From: Benincasa hispida
Lineage: Eukaryota; Streptophyta; Magnoliopsida; Cucurbitales; Cucurbitaceae
NCBI RefSeq assembly: GCF_009727055.1
Contig: NC_052349.1
Location: 47,203,174 to 47,267,173, forward strand
Direction of reading: 5' to 3'
Length of the DNA: 64,000 nt
The notes under the pieces were generated by a model. The model was not told the origin of the DNA, searched no databases, and saw only the letters and a list, made by a program, of their open reading frames with translations. The position numbers and the translations under genes are program-made. Below are positions 24,088 to 38,000 of the stretch, in pieces; within the stretch, counting starts at the first letter, position 1; the number at the start of each line of letters is the position of its first letter.

Positions 24088-26036
24088 TGAAGGATCCCAA
24101 CGAAGGGTCCTTGAGCATAAGCGATGGATCGACCCAATCTTTTCAATTTTTACAGAATTTAATTTTACAGAAGAAGAATATACATAATCATGCATTTAAT
24201 TCAAACAACACAACATGCATAAGAAAATATAGAAAATTAAATTGGGATAGAAAAACCCTTACCTTTTAAAGATGTTCTTCAAAATGAAATGAGCACGACC
24301 ACGAGATGACCTCAGTATTCTCTGGTGAGAATCTGGGAGTTTGCGGTGCTCCGGTGAATTTGGTGAGGGAAGGGAATTTTAGAGAGAGAAATTAGTAGCA
24401 GGGAAAAACTTCAGCGAGTACTATTGAGAAATCTCTTTTGTATTTTTTAGGAAGAAGATGAAAAAACTCTGTAACAGTTTTTTCTCACTTACGTGAAGTG
24501 GAGAGAAAAGAGGGGGGGGGGTTACAACTCCCTCTAATTAATTAATTTAAAAAAATTAATTAAATTTAAATTAAGTTTATTATATATAATAACTATTTAG
24601 TTAATAAATAATTTTAATGTATATTAATATATATCATCTTATCATATAATATATAATAAACTATATGTTATATCAAATATAACATATAATCTATAGTTTT
24701 AATATTGTATCATATACAATATAACATATAGTTTCTTTTCTCTCACTAATGACACTTAATATGAATCACATTTACATTAAATTTAACAATATGAATGCAA
24801 TTCATATAATTAATATTTGAATCATATTCAAATATTTATTTCCTCTCATAAATAGTTAATATTATAATGTATCAAATACATTATAATAATTATATCACAT
24901 ATGATTAAAATTTAATTAGTTATATCATATATAATTAATTCCCTCAATTAACTTGAACAATTCAAATTAATCCAAAAATTGATTCTCATTTATTCCTGTT
25001 GAGCTACCGAGGGGACCTCATGGACCTGTAACTTGAAGTTTTAACGATATGTGAATAATTAATAAAACTCTTTAATTGAATTATTCACCATCCTTTAACT
25101 GTCGGGCACTCCACTAAAGACCGACAGCTGCACTCTTCGCACTACAGATATATTTCTGTGTCCATTGGATATAACCAATCAATAATATAATGACCTTCAC
25201 AAATTGTTCGTGAGTAAAGTTGGGCCAAAATTATCGTTTTACCCCTGTAGTTACATTTAACTCCTTAAGTACCACTGATCCCTCTAATGAACAATAAATC
25301 ATAGTCCAACTATGATTAAACCCTTATGGGCCAGGAGAGGGTGTGGCGCCACATTGTTCAGGCCCTGGAATCAGCAAGGGAGCAATTTATCTACTTGCCC
25401 CGACATTGAGGAATGAGTGAATTTCTTCTTATGCAGCTTTGTTCCCAATTCCCTAATCAGATGAATCCCCAAAATGGTAGGCTTTTTGAGTCAAGATCTG
25501 GCCACTCTCACCCATACAAATCAAAAGACCGCCCTTATTGTCAGGAGTTCACAACTCACTCAGGATTCAGGTCATGTTACCTATGGTCATCCTAGTGAAA
25601 TGTAAGTCTCTATTATGAACAACGTTATATAATGAGACTAAACATTTCGTGGTCCGGTCTTATACAAATTCTTTTGTATAGAATATCCCCACTTACATGT
25701 CTCCAGATGAATTATCAGGATCAGATCATTTGTAGCACTTTACAACATTTGTACATATACAAAGTGGGTCATACTCGTTATGTCACGAGGATAAGGTATC
25801 CAGCCTTATCCATCTACTACAAATCATTTAGGTTATCACTTAAACATGATCCACCCGTATGTCTCTACATACATGTTTAAGCTACAAGATAATCTTGGAT
25901 GTTAGTTTATTGGTTTATGGTTAATGCAACTAATATTGAAATAAAACATCACATATTTTATTACATAAATAAAATGTTTGTACATTACAATTACAAACTA
26001 TGGGACCCTATGAGATTTAGGGCATCAACCTCGATA
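24088..26036 (-). repeat. 5' LTR of the copia element
   Basis: On - it runs from 26036 (TATCGAGGTTGATGCCC; TG has become TA) to TCCTTCA at 24088. It aligns along its whole length with 15147..17000. Confidence 0.85.
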
Positions 26037-26041
26037 GTATC
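26037..26041. repeat. Target-site duplication GTATC (right)
   Basis: Exact partner of 15142..15146. Confidence 0.85.
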
Positions 26042-26379
26042 AGTTGTCATTGAGGGTGAGAGTACTATCTAAGATGGGTCCGAATATGGTCTGCCTAAAC
26101 ATGTCTAACTGAACCCTCGTTAGCTTCGTCCGAATCACCATACAGGTCTTAGCCAAATGAGAACACGAAGATAACGAAACCTTAAAGTATCATGTTGGCT
26201 TGATCCTTAACTCCATAATAATTATCTATACGTGCCATAAAACATGGTACAATGTTAAAATCCCTAATGAAAGAAAATACCCTTAAAAAGGACGAACTTC
26301 ACGAGAAAGAAGCCAGAAAGTCATCACCAAAAGGCAAATTTCGTGAAGTTTGTAAAAAAAAAAAATTGAGTTATACTCT
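26042..26379. other. Flank of the split DUF1985-type transposon
   Basis: Continuation of the sequence interrupted at 15146. No clear coding motif is visible; a 12-base A run lies near 26355. Confidence 0.4.
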
Positions 26380-26790
26380 CCACGTTTTGTCTCGTGAAAT
26401 TGAGTTGATTTTTGTCTTTTGTCTCGTGATGTTACTTCACGAGACAAAAGATAGAAATCAACTCAACTTCACGAGAGGTAGAAGTTAGTCTTTTGTCTCT
26501 CGTGAAGTTGAGTTGATTTTTGAAGTTTGTCTCATAAAGTTACTTCACGAGACAAAAGAAAGAAATGAACTCAACTTTACGAGAGGCAGAAGTCAATCTT
26601 TCGTCTTTCGTGAAATTGAGTTAATCTCTGTCTTTTGTTTTGTGAAGTTACTTCACAAGACAAACTTACAAAATTACGAGACAAATGACAGAGATTTTTC
26701 GATCTATTTTAAAAACTTCCCTCCATTGTGAATACTTCACGAGACAAATATTCACAACAACTTCACGAGATATTTGTCTCGTGAAGTTTA
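26380..26790. repeat. Array of near-perfect palindromes built on CTTCACGAGACAAA
   Basis: Four head-to-tail inverted repeats. The first, about 26391..26477, has two arms near 43 bases with about four mismatches and almost no loop; its ends read TCTCGTGAA and TTCACGAGA. The second and third (about 26498..26585 and 26605..26700) are diverged copies about 110 bp apart. The fourth (about 26740..26788) pairs CTTCACGAGACAAATAT with its complement across a short loop. Transcripts of either strand would fold into long hairpins. No reading frame is credible here. Confidence 0.8.
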
Positions 26791-28913
26791 ATACACCCAA
26801 CAAAATGCAAAATTAAACTCAGATAAACATATAGACCTTACCACATATATTTTATAGGTTCTTTATGTTTATTAAAGTTCAAGGATGATTAAAAAAAAAT
26901 AATAAATAAATAAAAGGTTTTGGGTTTCACTACACATTCTTACCAGAAATCACACAGACACCCCTTACAAACAATTTAATTGATACATTTAGAAAGAAAG
27001 AAAATGGAAAATGTAACTTTTGTCAAAATTTGAATCGGGTGAAGGGGAAACGGGAGATGAAAGATGGATCTTTTTTACAAAGGTATGGGAGTTTTTGAGA
27101 GAAGAGAGTCCAACAATGATGAAGAAAACTCAACGAGAAGAAGAATAATAGAAAACCCTAACTTCGATGGGAAGATGAAGAGATTTCTACTCGAAGATGA
27201 GATTTGATTTAACTTTTTGAAATGACCATTTATTGATTGGAAAATTTGTCTTTTTATGTGGTGGATCCCTTTACGTAAAGTTTGAAACGTTGGAAAAATG
27301 GTTAAAAAATAGATTTAAAAGATGATGTTACTTTTGAATGGAAAAAAAAAATTAGGTCAAAAATGGCCATTTCCCAAAATACACATGAAATATTGTTGAA
27401 GACATGGAGAAGCTGACACATCAGCAACAGATTAAAAACTAATCAACAAAGAATAAGCACAATAACAAAATCTTTGACCTCTTATGGTTAAATAAACGAC
27501 TGCCAAATATATATATATATATAAAAGTCCCTAATATGATCCATACACAATTTGGCTCTCTCTCTCTCCTAATTATTATTTTTTTTCCTCTCTAATTATC
27601 TCTGACTTTTCCTTCCTCTCTTGGCCTTGTCTTTTCTCCTCATCCTCTTGCTCTGCCTTTTTGATACCTCTCATTTATGGGGCTTATTTAGCTCTAAAAA
27701 CCCAAGTTATTGGCTTGTTTTGATATATTTTTTTGTTTAAATTATGATAAAATCTTTTGAAATTGGAAAGATTTAGTGTGAGCATGTCAAATATTTGTAA
27801 TCCTTGATTTTTGGAGTTTTTTCTTATAATTTTTATGTTCATTGAAACATATTGGCTATTCCAGAATTATAGTTTCTGATACAATTGCATTGCAAAGGCC
27901 CCTAGGCCGATTTTTAAATAAGGAAAGAATATCATATTTGAAGAATTTTGGAAAGAATTTGTGGAGCGATTTCTTGCCTGATTCTCAAAAATTTGAACCC
28001 TAAAAAAGAACCTTAAAAAACCCTAACATGGAGGCTATAAATAGGGCATGAAGTCAAGAACTCAACACACTAATCGATCATCATCTTTACATATCGCAAA
28101 ACTTTTTCGATCTCCAACATTCTGTTTTTGTTTTTCTCTTATAATACTCTTGAATTGTAGTAGGATCTTTTTGGTTTAAATTTTTCTTTATCATGTATTT
28201 TTAGTTTTCTTAAATTCAAGTTCCAGTTCATTTATCTTGTGTTTTCCTTCATTTATCTTTAAACTTTATTGAGTTTACGCGTCACCTTTAAGTTTAAGTT
28301 GTGTACTTTTATTTATATTATTTAATACAAGGAAGAGAATACGTAAATTCTCAAAGGAGGAGGTATTAGACGTAAATACCTCAAAGGAGGAGAATAAGTC
28401 TCTTACACAAAGAAAAAAAAAAAAAAAAAAAAAAAAAGTAACATTTCATTTTCAATAGCATGGTTTACTTTTATTGAGTATAATTTCATCATTAGTCTAA
28501 ATTGATCACCTACATTAATATACAAAAGTTGAGTCTAATACTAAAAGGGTTAAGTGAAATTTGATTTTCATAAAAGCAAGCTATGAAAAGATCTTAGACA
28601 TAAGACTTTATTTTAACCTTTAGGACCTTGGATTATGTGTTATTCATCTAAGTTCTTGTTAACCATAGACAAATAGGTTTAATGGCTTAGACTCCTAAAG
28701 ATACTTCATAGAAGGTCAAATAGGTGTTGAATTTGGTTCACTATGTTAAAATTTGAGTAAAAATTGCAATTGCATTAAAGGTGACCTTTTATGATCAAAG
28801 GGTATGCGCATATTTAAGTCCTTTTATTTTCATTATCTTTATTCTTTTTTTCTTGACCAAATCATCTCTCCTTACTATTTTTTGAGTACTTTGCAATTGC
28901 TGGAAACATTTTT
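26791..28913. other. AT-rich non-coding region with a TATA-like site and a poly-A tract
   Basis: 27335..27390 ends in TTAGGTCAAAAATGGCCATTT, which may be an edge of the DUF1985-type transposon. A TA repeat lies at 27508..27524 and a CT-rich leader-like stretch at 27556..27660. TATAAATAG is at 28036..28044, and a run of about 26 A at 28411..28437 follows repeats of CAAAGGAGGAG. I cannot assign a gene. Confidence 0.45.
28036..28044 (+). promoter_or_regulatory. TATA box candidate
   Basis: GGCTATAAATAGGGC is a strong plant TATA match. No coding exon is recognised within the next kilobase, so it may belong to an LTR or short element rather than a gene. Confidence 0.35.
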
Positions 28914-29028
28914 TAAATACAGCAAAATGTCACTATCTATCATCAATAAAAATTGATAGACGTTGATAATAAATATTGATAGACATTTATTAATATTGAG
29001 ATAGTGAAATTTTGCTATATTTATAAAT
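28914..29028. repeat. Small palindromic MITE
   Basis: The ends pair: AGCAAAATGTCACTATCTAT on the left and GATAGTGAAATTTTGCTAT on the right, with ATTGATAGAC repeats between. It resembles a short repeat I remember as abundant in cucurbit genomes. About 115 bp. Confidence 0.65.
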
Positions 29029-32000
29029 AAGTTGGCTTATTTTTTTATGTTTTAAAAGAGTATAGAATGATATTTCGGTAATCAATCAGATTTCATTTCC
29101 ATTACGAATGAAAGTAAACACCATCCATGGATTTCTAATTAAAATTCAACTCATATTCCTTACGTGTTAAAAAAGACCATCAAACACTTTATGATTACCA
29201 TTCTAGTGAATTTTCTTTACAATCAAATTCAATTACGGTTATGATCTAAATCTCAAAGGATAAGTAAATGTACCATTAGAAGTAAAAGATCAAATGAAAA
29301 ATGGTTCGATCTGACGTTCAAACAAAGTAAACTTTCTAGAGGGAAAAAAATGTAAGAAGGTAGTTTTACTTAATAGCAAACAACCTTCTCCCAAAAAGAA
29401 TTTAAAAAAATGAAACTTTAATTTTTTTTTAAAAAAAAATAATAATAATAAATATCAAGGGAACTTTTGCAATGACACGGCTCAAAGGTAATGAGTCACT
29501 GTTAATTTCCATTTATAAAGGTAGGTTAAAGTAGGTGACATTTCACATCAACTAATATTTCTAACAAACTGCATTGAATAGTATCATGTTTTTATAATTT
29601 AATATAGATGTGGGAATTGGAATCTCTCTTCTTCTTTTGAGATATAATATTTTGATCTTCTTCAGGTTAAAAGAAATAATATCAATTAAACAATTTATAA
29701 CTTAGAAATTTTATTTAAAAACTTGAGCCTAGTTGAATAAAGTAAAATACCTTTTTAGTCCTAGAATTTTAACATTGTTTTTATTTAGTATTTAAGTTTA
29801 AAAACTTACACTTTTGATCATTGACATATGAATTTAATTTTTTTTATTTGGTCTTTGGAATTTTTTTAAAAAAAATGGCTTTATTGATAATGGATATTTG
29901 AATTTGTTTTATAATGTCTTTGAAATTTTAAATTAATTTTTATTTGGTACTTGAGAATGAAAACAACTAAAAAAGAAAAACCAATCATTTGAAATATACA
30001 TATAATTAAATTCTAGCGAATATGTTAAGTACCATATCATCATTTTGTTTAGGTAATTAAGGATAATATATATATATATATAATTAGAACTTGAGTTTTA
30101 TTTGGACTATTTTTCATTTCCAGCACTCCATGAAGATCAATTGGTTGAAGACCCAAAAATAATTAATTCTAACCAATGAAGAAGAACGAGCTTCTACCAT
30201 TTCATTTAAGTATAAAAATACTTGGTGCATTAGTTATCCCAACTATATAATAATAAATAAATAAAATATTTAGTACATTATGGTTGCACCCGTCTCTTTT
30301 CAATTCACTTGTTCAATTATATTCTATCATGTGACAAATTTTTTTTAATTTTTTTTAAAAATATTTTGGGGTTGAAGTGGACTATAATAAATAAATAAAT
30401 GTATCGTACAAAATGCTCCTAAGTGTTAGTTCTTTAAATATTATATTAAATTTATTTAACAATGCTCCATGTAAAAAGATTAATGATTTGATCATATTTC
30501 TAAGTAGCATATAAGATTTTTCTCTTTATCTAGATTCTAATTTTGCCACAAAATAACTACTATTTTTGTGTGTGTTGATGTAGAAATTTGGTGGCATAAT
30601 TGAAATTTCACATTTATTATTATTTGACAAACTATAAAATTATTTGACAAACTAATTTTTATACCTATAAATATTTATCTTGATTATGAGATTCAAATTG
30701 TTATTGTGGCTCTCACTAAAATATTGGTGATCTATAAAATTAAGAATTTGTTTGACATCAATCGATCAAAAATTTGAACTACAAATCTTTTAGTCTTCGA
30801 CACTTTTGAAATGGTTTGATATGGAACTATCTTTTTGTTTTCCTATTTTATAAAAAAAACACTTTTGGTATTAAAAGTAACATTATAAATAAAATATTTA
30901 AAAGAAAGAAAAAAAAAAGGTTCCAAAGAACAAATTTCTACTTTTCAAAAACCTCCTTTTTTTCCGAAGCTGTCTTTTTCCTCTTTGGCATCTCTCCAAC
31001 AAATTTATTTGTCACTTTTTTCTCCAAAGAAAATATAAAAATCAAGTGTTGAAAAAAAATCCAATTATAATTTATAGTGTACGGAAGACCAAAGCTTATA
31101 GAGGATGACTCCCCCATCTTTCTATTCTTCTTATAGTCCTTTCTTCCAGACCTAATTGCAAGCTTCTTCATGGGCCTACCTTGGAACTTATTTACTTGAC
31201 TAATCTAATCATATATGAATGATACATGAAGTTGTAAAAAATATAGATAAATTTAAATTTTAAAGCTATATAAACCAATCTCAACATTCTATTAATACAA
31301 CTGTGGAGATGGAACGTCAAATCTCCAATCTCCAGAGTGAAACGTCATTCATTACCGTGAGCCAAGCACATTTCGCTTAAAAAAATAAGCCAGATAACCC
31401 TACCTACATTACGTGGTACATTTGAAATCACATGTATTAAATTAAAATAGAATAAGAGAGAAATTAAACAATGTAATCCAGAGTCATCTAATTCCTGTAA
31501 TTTAAGTGGTAACTCTTGAAACAAATAATAATTTGACACTATTTGAGTTAATTAATCAGCTTTTTTAAATAATAATAATAATAATAACAATTGTAATAAA
31601 ATTAATCAGCTATAAACATACAAATAAGACATTGTGTCACTAATGAAGATACAATTAAGAGGCAGAATGTAATGACGCTAAAACTAAATCCTGTTATCAC
31701 AGATCCATTTGTATGTTTGAAGTATCAATGTACAACACACAGACAAGCGCTGAAAGGAAAGAAGGGGAAGGGGAAGGCGAAGGCGAAGGCGAAGGGGAAC
31801 ACTTTCACAAACTAAAACTAATATGCAAATCACAAGCAAAAGCCAAACACCCCCCACCACCCCACCCCACCAACCAAATCAGAAGCCATTCAAAATGATG
31901 CTTCTATTCAGAAACAACTGCTCTCTTCTTCTATCCTATTTTTTACCTAAATAAATATAGTCAATGATCAGGACTAGGAGCAACACAGCAATTTCTTTCA

Positions 32001-32070
32001 GTTAAACGGATTCCATTCGTTGACTTGACCAATAATATCATTGAATTCATCATCCCACACTATTTTATCC
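29029..32070. other. Gene-poor intergenic region upstream of the GTE gene's 3' end
   Basis: AT-rich with TA repeats near 30068 and AATAAT runs near 31570. 29740..29990 has degenerate TTTAGTCC / TTTGGT repeats. On -, 31171..30938 contains a lysine-rich stretch (KFVGEMPKRKKTASEKKEV) with no support as a gene. 31755..31800 is a GAAGGC/GAAGGG microsatellite. The last 150 bases are probably the GTE 3' UTR. Confidence 0.5.
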
Positions 32071-35000
32071 CTAATCAATTTCACCTTCTTCTACGTCTTT
32101 TATAGAGTTTGAGACATAATTTGGCTCGATTTCCTCATCCTCTTCGTCTGCTTTAATGAACAACCCAAGTTGTTCTAATGGATTGCTCCCTACAAATTTG
32201 AAACTGCCCAGGTGATCTTGCGAGTGATCGGGGCTTGTTTCATCCCCGGAGCTTGCCAACTGCTCAGTAGGAGCGGATCTAAGCATCTCCAAGTCCTCCA
32301 GGAATTGGGAGTTCTCATCTATTATAACGGTTTTCTCGATCTGGCATAATATTCAAGTAATGAGCAAAAACTAGGAACTTTTGGGTGACTGCTCTGAACT
32401 TGGATTGATTGAAGTTTACCTGGAGCAATGCCTGTCGTGCTGCTTCTCTATCAAGTTCCCTCTTTCGTCTAGCCTCGGCTGCAGCTTCTGCTTCGGCTCG
32501 TCTTTGTGCATCTTGTGCAGCCTTTGCTTCTGCTTGCAATCGTGCTTTTTCTACATTTCATAAACAAAGAGTGTTAACAACACGGCAAGATATTAAATTA
32601 AACCCGAAGTCAATCAAATCGACCAAGTCCATCCGACTACCTTTCCTTTGCTCCAGTTCCAGTTCCTCCCTCTCCCGTCTCAACTTCTCAGGATCACCCT
32701 TGTCACCCTGATCTCAGTCCAGATCAAAATGCACACCATCCAGATCAAAACTCTCAATCTCTCATTGCAAAATCCATAAAAAGTAGTAGGATGTTAAACA
32801 AGTAGCCCATATTTTGAACCCACCTGTGTCATCGTCTTTTCTTTAGCTCTTAAAATTGTGTCAGCAAATCGATTTTTTAGCAGAGCAGCCCGGTAAAGCC
32901 TCTCAGGGGAGACAGGCTTCTCAGATGCAACATAGTTACCTATATTATTGATAAAAAAAATTAACTGGAATATACTCAAAATAGGGGTCAAAATTCTCGA
33001 CTCTTGAAGCATGTTAGGCATGCCATACTTTTCAATAAAACACTCCTTCAATAATGCATTGTTTACATTATGTTTGAAAGAGCTTTCAGTAACTTCGTTT
33101 AGTTACACCACATTCAAAAGTGATTTGACTAATCTCAAATGTGTGTGTGTGTGTTTTCCTATTTCGGTTGGAAGTGGTTTTTCAACTAATCATTATAAAG
33201 TCACTTCTAGGTTGATGAAAACTTAAGTGTTTCTTCGAAAAGAGTTTTAATATCAATTTTTCTTAAATGTTAACCAAACTCATTCTAAATTAGTAATTCC
33301 TCTAGAAATGCTTATAGAAAAAGGGGGAAAAAAAATTGTTTAGTTTTTTTTCTTTTCTTCAATCTCACACTTCAACTCACCATCCTGATTGCAATCTGAC
33401 TCGGTAGAACAAGGCTTGCTGGAAATCTGCTCAAGTTGTTCGTAGCCACCTTCAGATTCTGTAGAAAGCCATTAAATAGCATAAGTTACAAAGCAAATGC
33501 TTCAATAATAATTACCGTGCCTAACAAGAGTATAAAGCTTTCCACACACACACACATATATACATAACAAAAATTCTGAAGAAAGGCATTAAGAATTAAG
33601 GAATTACTTAGAGACAACTATTAAAATATGATTTATAAAGCTGAAGCAAACACAACATGAATCAATAAAGAGGCCCACTTGAGCTAGTTTGCTTCTTTTT
33701 ACCAGACATCATTTAAAGAACAAAAATTTGTTGAATAATCCAAACTAGAGAAAACTCGAGTACAAGTTTGTCCAGAAAGGGGATTCAGTCAGAACCTAAA
33801 GCTGAAGCAAACACAACATGAATCAATAAAGTGGCCCACTTGAGCTAGTTTGCTTCTTTTAACCAGACATCGTTTAAAGAACGCAAATTTGTTGAATAAT
33901 CCAAACAAGAGAAAATTCGAGTACAAGTTTGTCCAGAAAGGGGATTCAGTCGGAACCTAAAAAGCACAACACAAATCAAACATGGCAACACTAACTTTTA
34001 AATCATATCTAGTACAAAGACACAGCATGAACACATTCATCATATGTAATCCTAAACTAAATATATTTTGTTCCAATATGTTTCAACAATTCTTGTGCTA
34101 AAGGCTTGTTTTGAGTTCTCTTTATTCCCTTTCTGGTAAGAAATCGAGCTATCATTGAAGAAATGACATGTATATATCACACACAAGGACATACAAAAAA
34201 AAATTCTAAAAAAGCAGGAATCCAAACATTTATGATACAATGTTTTATGTCAATACTTAAAGATATATTCCTACCAACTTTTCAATTTCCTAATTAAATA
34301 AACATATTTTATAAATTTGTGATCGTCTAGGCGAGCTTGCACCTAGACTGTTCTCATGAGATGTGATAAATGCTCGACCATACATTTAGTTGTCAAGAAA
34401 ACTCATAGGATATTAATTAATATCTCAACAAAGACATGTTTATTGTGTTTGAAAAGAGATTGACATGCCCTCAATAAGTGTCAAACTCTATGCAATTTGT
34501 TCAACTAGAGTCTAGAACATGTCTATCATGTTTAACAAGTGTCTTAACATATGTTGGGACATGTTGCAAAAGATAAAGTACACCATTTAGTAATGCCCAT
34601 TATAACATAAAACAAACAATTTATCAAACTATGTCAAGAAAAAGGAATTATTCTAAGGATATCCATTGAGATCTAAATTATGAACCGAATTGATGTATCA
34701 AACAAAGGAACACGCTAATACAAGCTTCTCCTATTTATTTGTGATTAGATTTTAAGAGAAAAAAACAGAAACAAAAACAAATTCACCCTACCGATCAATC
34801 TCATCTAAAGAACAAAAAATTGTTAAGCAATCAAGAAATCTTTTTCACATACATATGCATAACACAATGTACACAGTATACGCCAATGCTGACAAACAGA
34901 ATATTAATTAAATAAAAAAGTCTAGGAAGCACGGGCACAAGCGTCTAACATGTTTCATACACTGACTCCATACACTTGTCACGCACTCGTTATACAATAA

Positions 35001-38000
35001 ACATAAGCAGACTTGTTAGGGGCATATTAACACTTACAAGACATAATATGTAAACATTAAGGCAAAAGACATTTCTATCCCAAAAAATTGTCTGTTTGGT
35101 CTCACATTCAAAGGGAGCATTTTCAGTCTCCAAAGTTTGGGAATGGTAAGTGAATGTGGTAAAATCATGCGGCAGTTAAATGTCTGACTATATTAGCTGA
35201 TTAGGCAATATTATATCAGCTCAATATTTCTGCAACTGGACATTTGATTCAACGGATTCCTCCCTCTATTTNCCCCCCATCTGCCCCTGCCCCTTGCTCT
35301 TCGCCCTCGGAGAAAATCCCGTCATTTCAAATTTGAAATAAACCCCCAATTTGGCTTTTTGTCAATTAAATGCGCAAAGAAGGGGAAAGGGAGGAAGAAG
35401 GATGAAGGGAAAAGGGAGGAAGAAGGATGAAGAGAAAAGAGAGAAAGAAGACAAAGGGGAGGAAAGAATAAAATATGAAAAGCATTTACAAAAAAAAAAA
35501 ACAAGACCAAGGAGGCAGCAGCCATGGATGCAAGGAGAGAGAACGAGTAAAAAAACAAATAGCAAATATTTCTTAAAATTAAAAAACAATGATAATATTT
35601 TAAACAGAAATACCACCGGCTTTCCATTAATACTGATCGCAGAACCACAAACCACAAACCACTTTCCCAAAACTTCAAAGGTTAAAATGACGGGAAACTA
35701 ACTCAAAGACCCAAAATGCTACCAAACCCAAACCACATGAACCAAAGTGTATTCATTTTTCCCTACGAAAAAAGATACATATATTTTTAAAGGTTAAAGG
35801 AGCACTTTAGGTCCCTAAATTGTCATTAGGAAAACAATTTTAATCCATATACTTTAGTTTGTAAATGTTTGTTTTATACTTTTAAATTTGTAACAATTTA
35901 GTCCCTATAATATCTTAAGTATGAAACAATTAAGTCCTTGTATTTAAAAATTTTGTAACAATTTAATCACGAAAATCCCACCAAGGTCACTTTGTCTTCC
36001 CAGTTGATAATAATCAAGTTACTAATTTACCTACATAAGAAATCTCATTAAATCTTAATAATATCTTTAACCATATGGATTAAATTGTTACGAATTTACA
36101 ATATAGGAATTAAATTGTTATATACTCAAGTTTGGGGACTAAATTAAGATGACATTGTATAAATTGAAACAAACTAAAGTTTAGTGGCTAAATTGTTACT
36201 TAACAAAATGTTTTTAACCTATAAATGTAATTTAATATATGTGCCTTTACCATGACCACATATTCTAGATCTTTTTAAAATGTCATTCCCCGTGTCTACA
36301 AAAAGAACTAGACCTGATATTCAATACTTTTCCAACCAGCAAAAAGTTAACTAATTCATAAAGATAAATATAGGGATCGCATAAACCAATTTCTTTATAA
36401 GATATGAAGAAAGGATAAGAACACCCACGATTCCTTTCAAATGGTTCATCCGAGGTTGTAGTTTCAATTATTGGACCTTCAGAGCCAATAGTTTCTGGAA
36501 CCTGTCGACAGTCCAAAGAGAAAAAATCAACCACCTCTGACGTCCATTAAACAATACAAACAAAGCCAGAATGCAAATTGGTCAGAGACCAACCAGTTGA
36601 TGTTAAACTACTAATCAATACAATACCTGCTCATGTACTTGAATTGGAGCTTTATCACACTCAGAGTCATTATCAGAACAAGAAGAACCTGAATCGCCTG
36701 ATAATAAACGAGATTGTCGATAAAGTAGGTCAGATAACAAAAAGGTTGCACGTAAATCGAGGATATTCCACTCATTTACCAACACATGCAACATATGGAT
36801 CTTTTAGCTGTAATACCTATTATTACAAAACTCTTTTAGAGGTGTTAATAGGTAAATTAGACAAGTATTTCTGAGATTCAATATAGCTATATTAGGTAAA
36901 TATTACAGCTAAAAGATTTTATCTTGCAAAATGGCGATGACAACATGCCACAACGAAGGTACCAATAAAAGATAGAAAACGAAACCTGACTAACCCTTTG
37001 AATTTCTTGAGCTCGTGCATTTGCTGTTCCTATGGATAGCATCCATAGCACTTCTCTCTATTTCCATAGGAGCACAGCTTGAAACAGGAGCTTCATGTCC
37101 ACCAACATTCAGATCCTCATCAACTGGCCCACTCCCTGTTATTGCAATGGGAAGAAATAAAGTAAGAAGGTATAGGAAAATCATGTCGCAAGTATTCATT
37201 ATGAAATCAAAATAGGCTTAAGACCTTTAGATGGTTGCATTGATGAGTTGCTTACTCCAGAGTCATTCAACATCTGCAACTGAAAATAATAAATTACTTA
37301 AAACAAAAGCAGTCAAATAAACAAAGATTACGATTAAACACATATGTCGAATTGTTATTAATACCTCAATCACACAAGGTTCAGCACTAGCATTATTCTT
37401 TTGTTTCTCCTGAAAATGATCATCTAGTAGCTTCCGTAATTTGAAAAGTGTATCATCGCTGAGATCATCAATGTCAATCTCAAATTCATCTTCTCCACAT
37501 TCCCTTCCACCAGAGCTATGCTCTCTCAAGAAATCAATTATATGCAAGGGAATTTCTCCTAACAGTGACTCCAGCTCTCTCCCTAGATTTAGCTTTTCTT
37601 CATCTGTCATTACACACTTGGAGGGAATGGGTGTTACTTCTTGGGGCCTAGAAGCAACTTTCATCTTTTTTAGAGGCATGTGCCTAACCGTCTCAGCATC
37701 TTCTCGAGGTCTAGATTTAGTTGGCAATGCATGACCATCACTTTTTGGCAGTTTCTTCTCAATAGCCTTCCATCTCATATCAAAATATGAATTGAGAACA
37801 TCAGCCATAATGTGCACATCATTGCCAGGTGGGTTGTAAGTCATCGCATTAGAGAAAGTAAGCCTCACATCAGCAAGAAAATCCAATGGACTTGAATATG
37901 CTCCAGAAGATAACTTAGATTTCACCGTTCCCAAATCCATTGGGTGCTTGATAATTGTGAAATAATCGGGGAGATTTAATTTTACTACATCAACAGGAGT

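Larger units (their letters stand above)
15147..26036 (-). mobile_element. Full-length but dead Ty1/copia element, 10.9 kb
   Basis: Two LTRs of about 2 kb, a tRNA-Met primer site, a polypurine tract and gag-protease-integrase-RT-RNase H in copia order, all on -. The 5-bp duplication GTATC marks one insertion event. Over the LTR ends I can compare by eye, they match at roughly nine bases in ten, so it is not recent. The coding region is broken by many stops and frameshifts, and gag carries a nested solo LTR. The insertion split an older DUF1985-type transposon. Confidence 0.88.

Noticed and set aside
26252..26731. Frames of 72-78 codons across the palindrome array
   Set aside because: Repeats of the inverted unit create them; no start context or family match.
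30938..31171. 77-codon frame on - with a lysine-rich KRKKTASEKKEV stretch
   Set aside because: Composition looks protein-like but there is no splice context, homology that I recognise, or neighbouring exon.
31713..31898. GE-repeat frame on +
   Set aside because: It is a GAAGGC/GAAGGG microsatellite next to the GTE 3' end.
35322..35701. Overlapping frames of over 100 codons on both strands
   Set aside because: They arise from a purine-rich low-complexity stretch inside a GTE intron.
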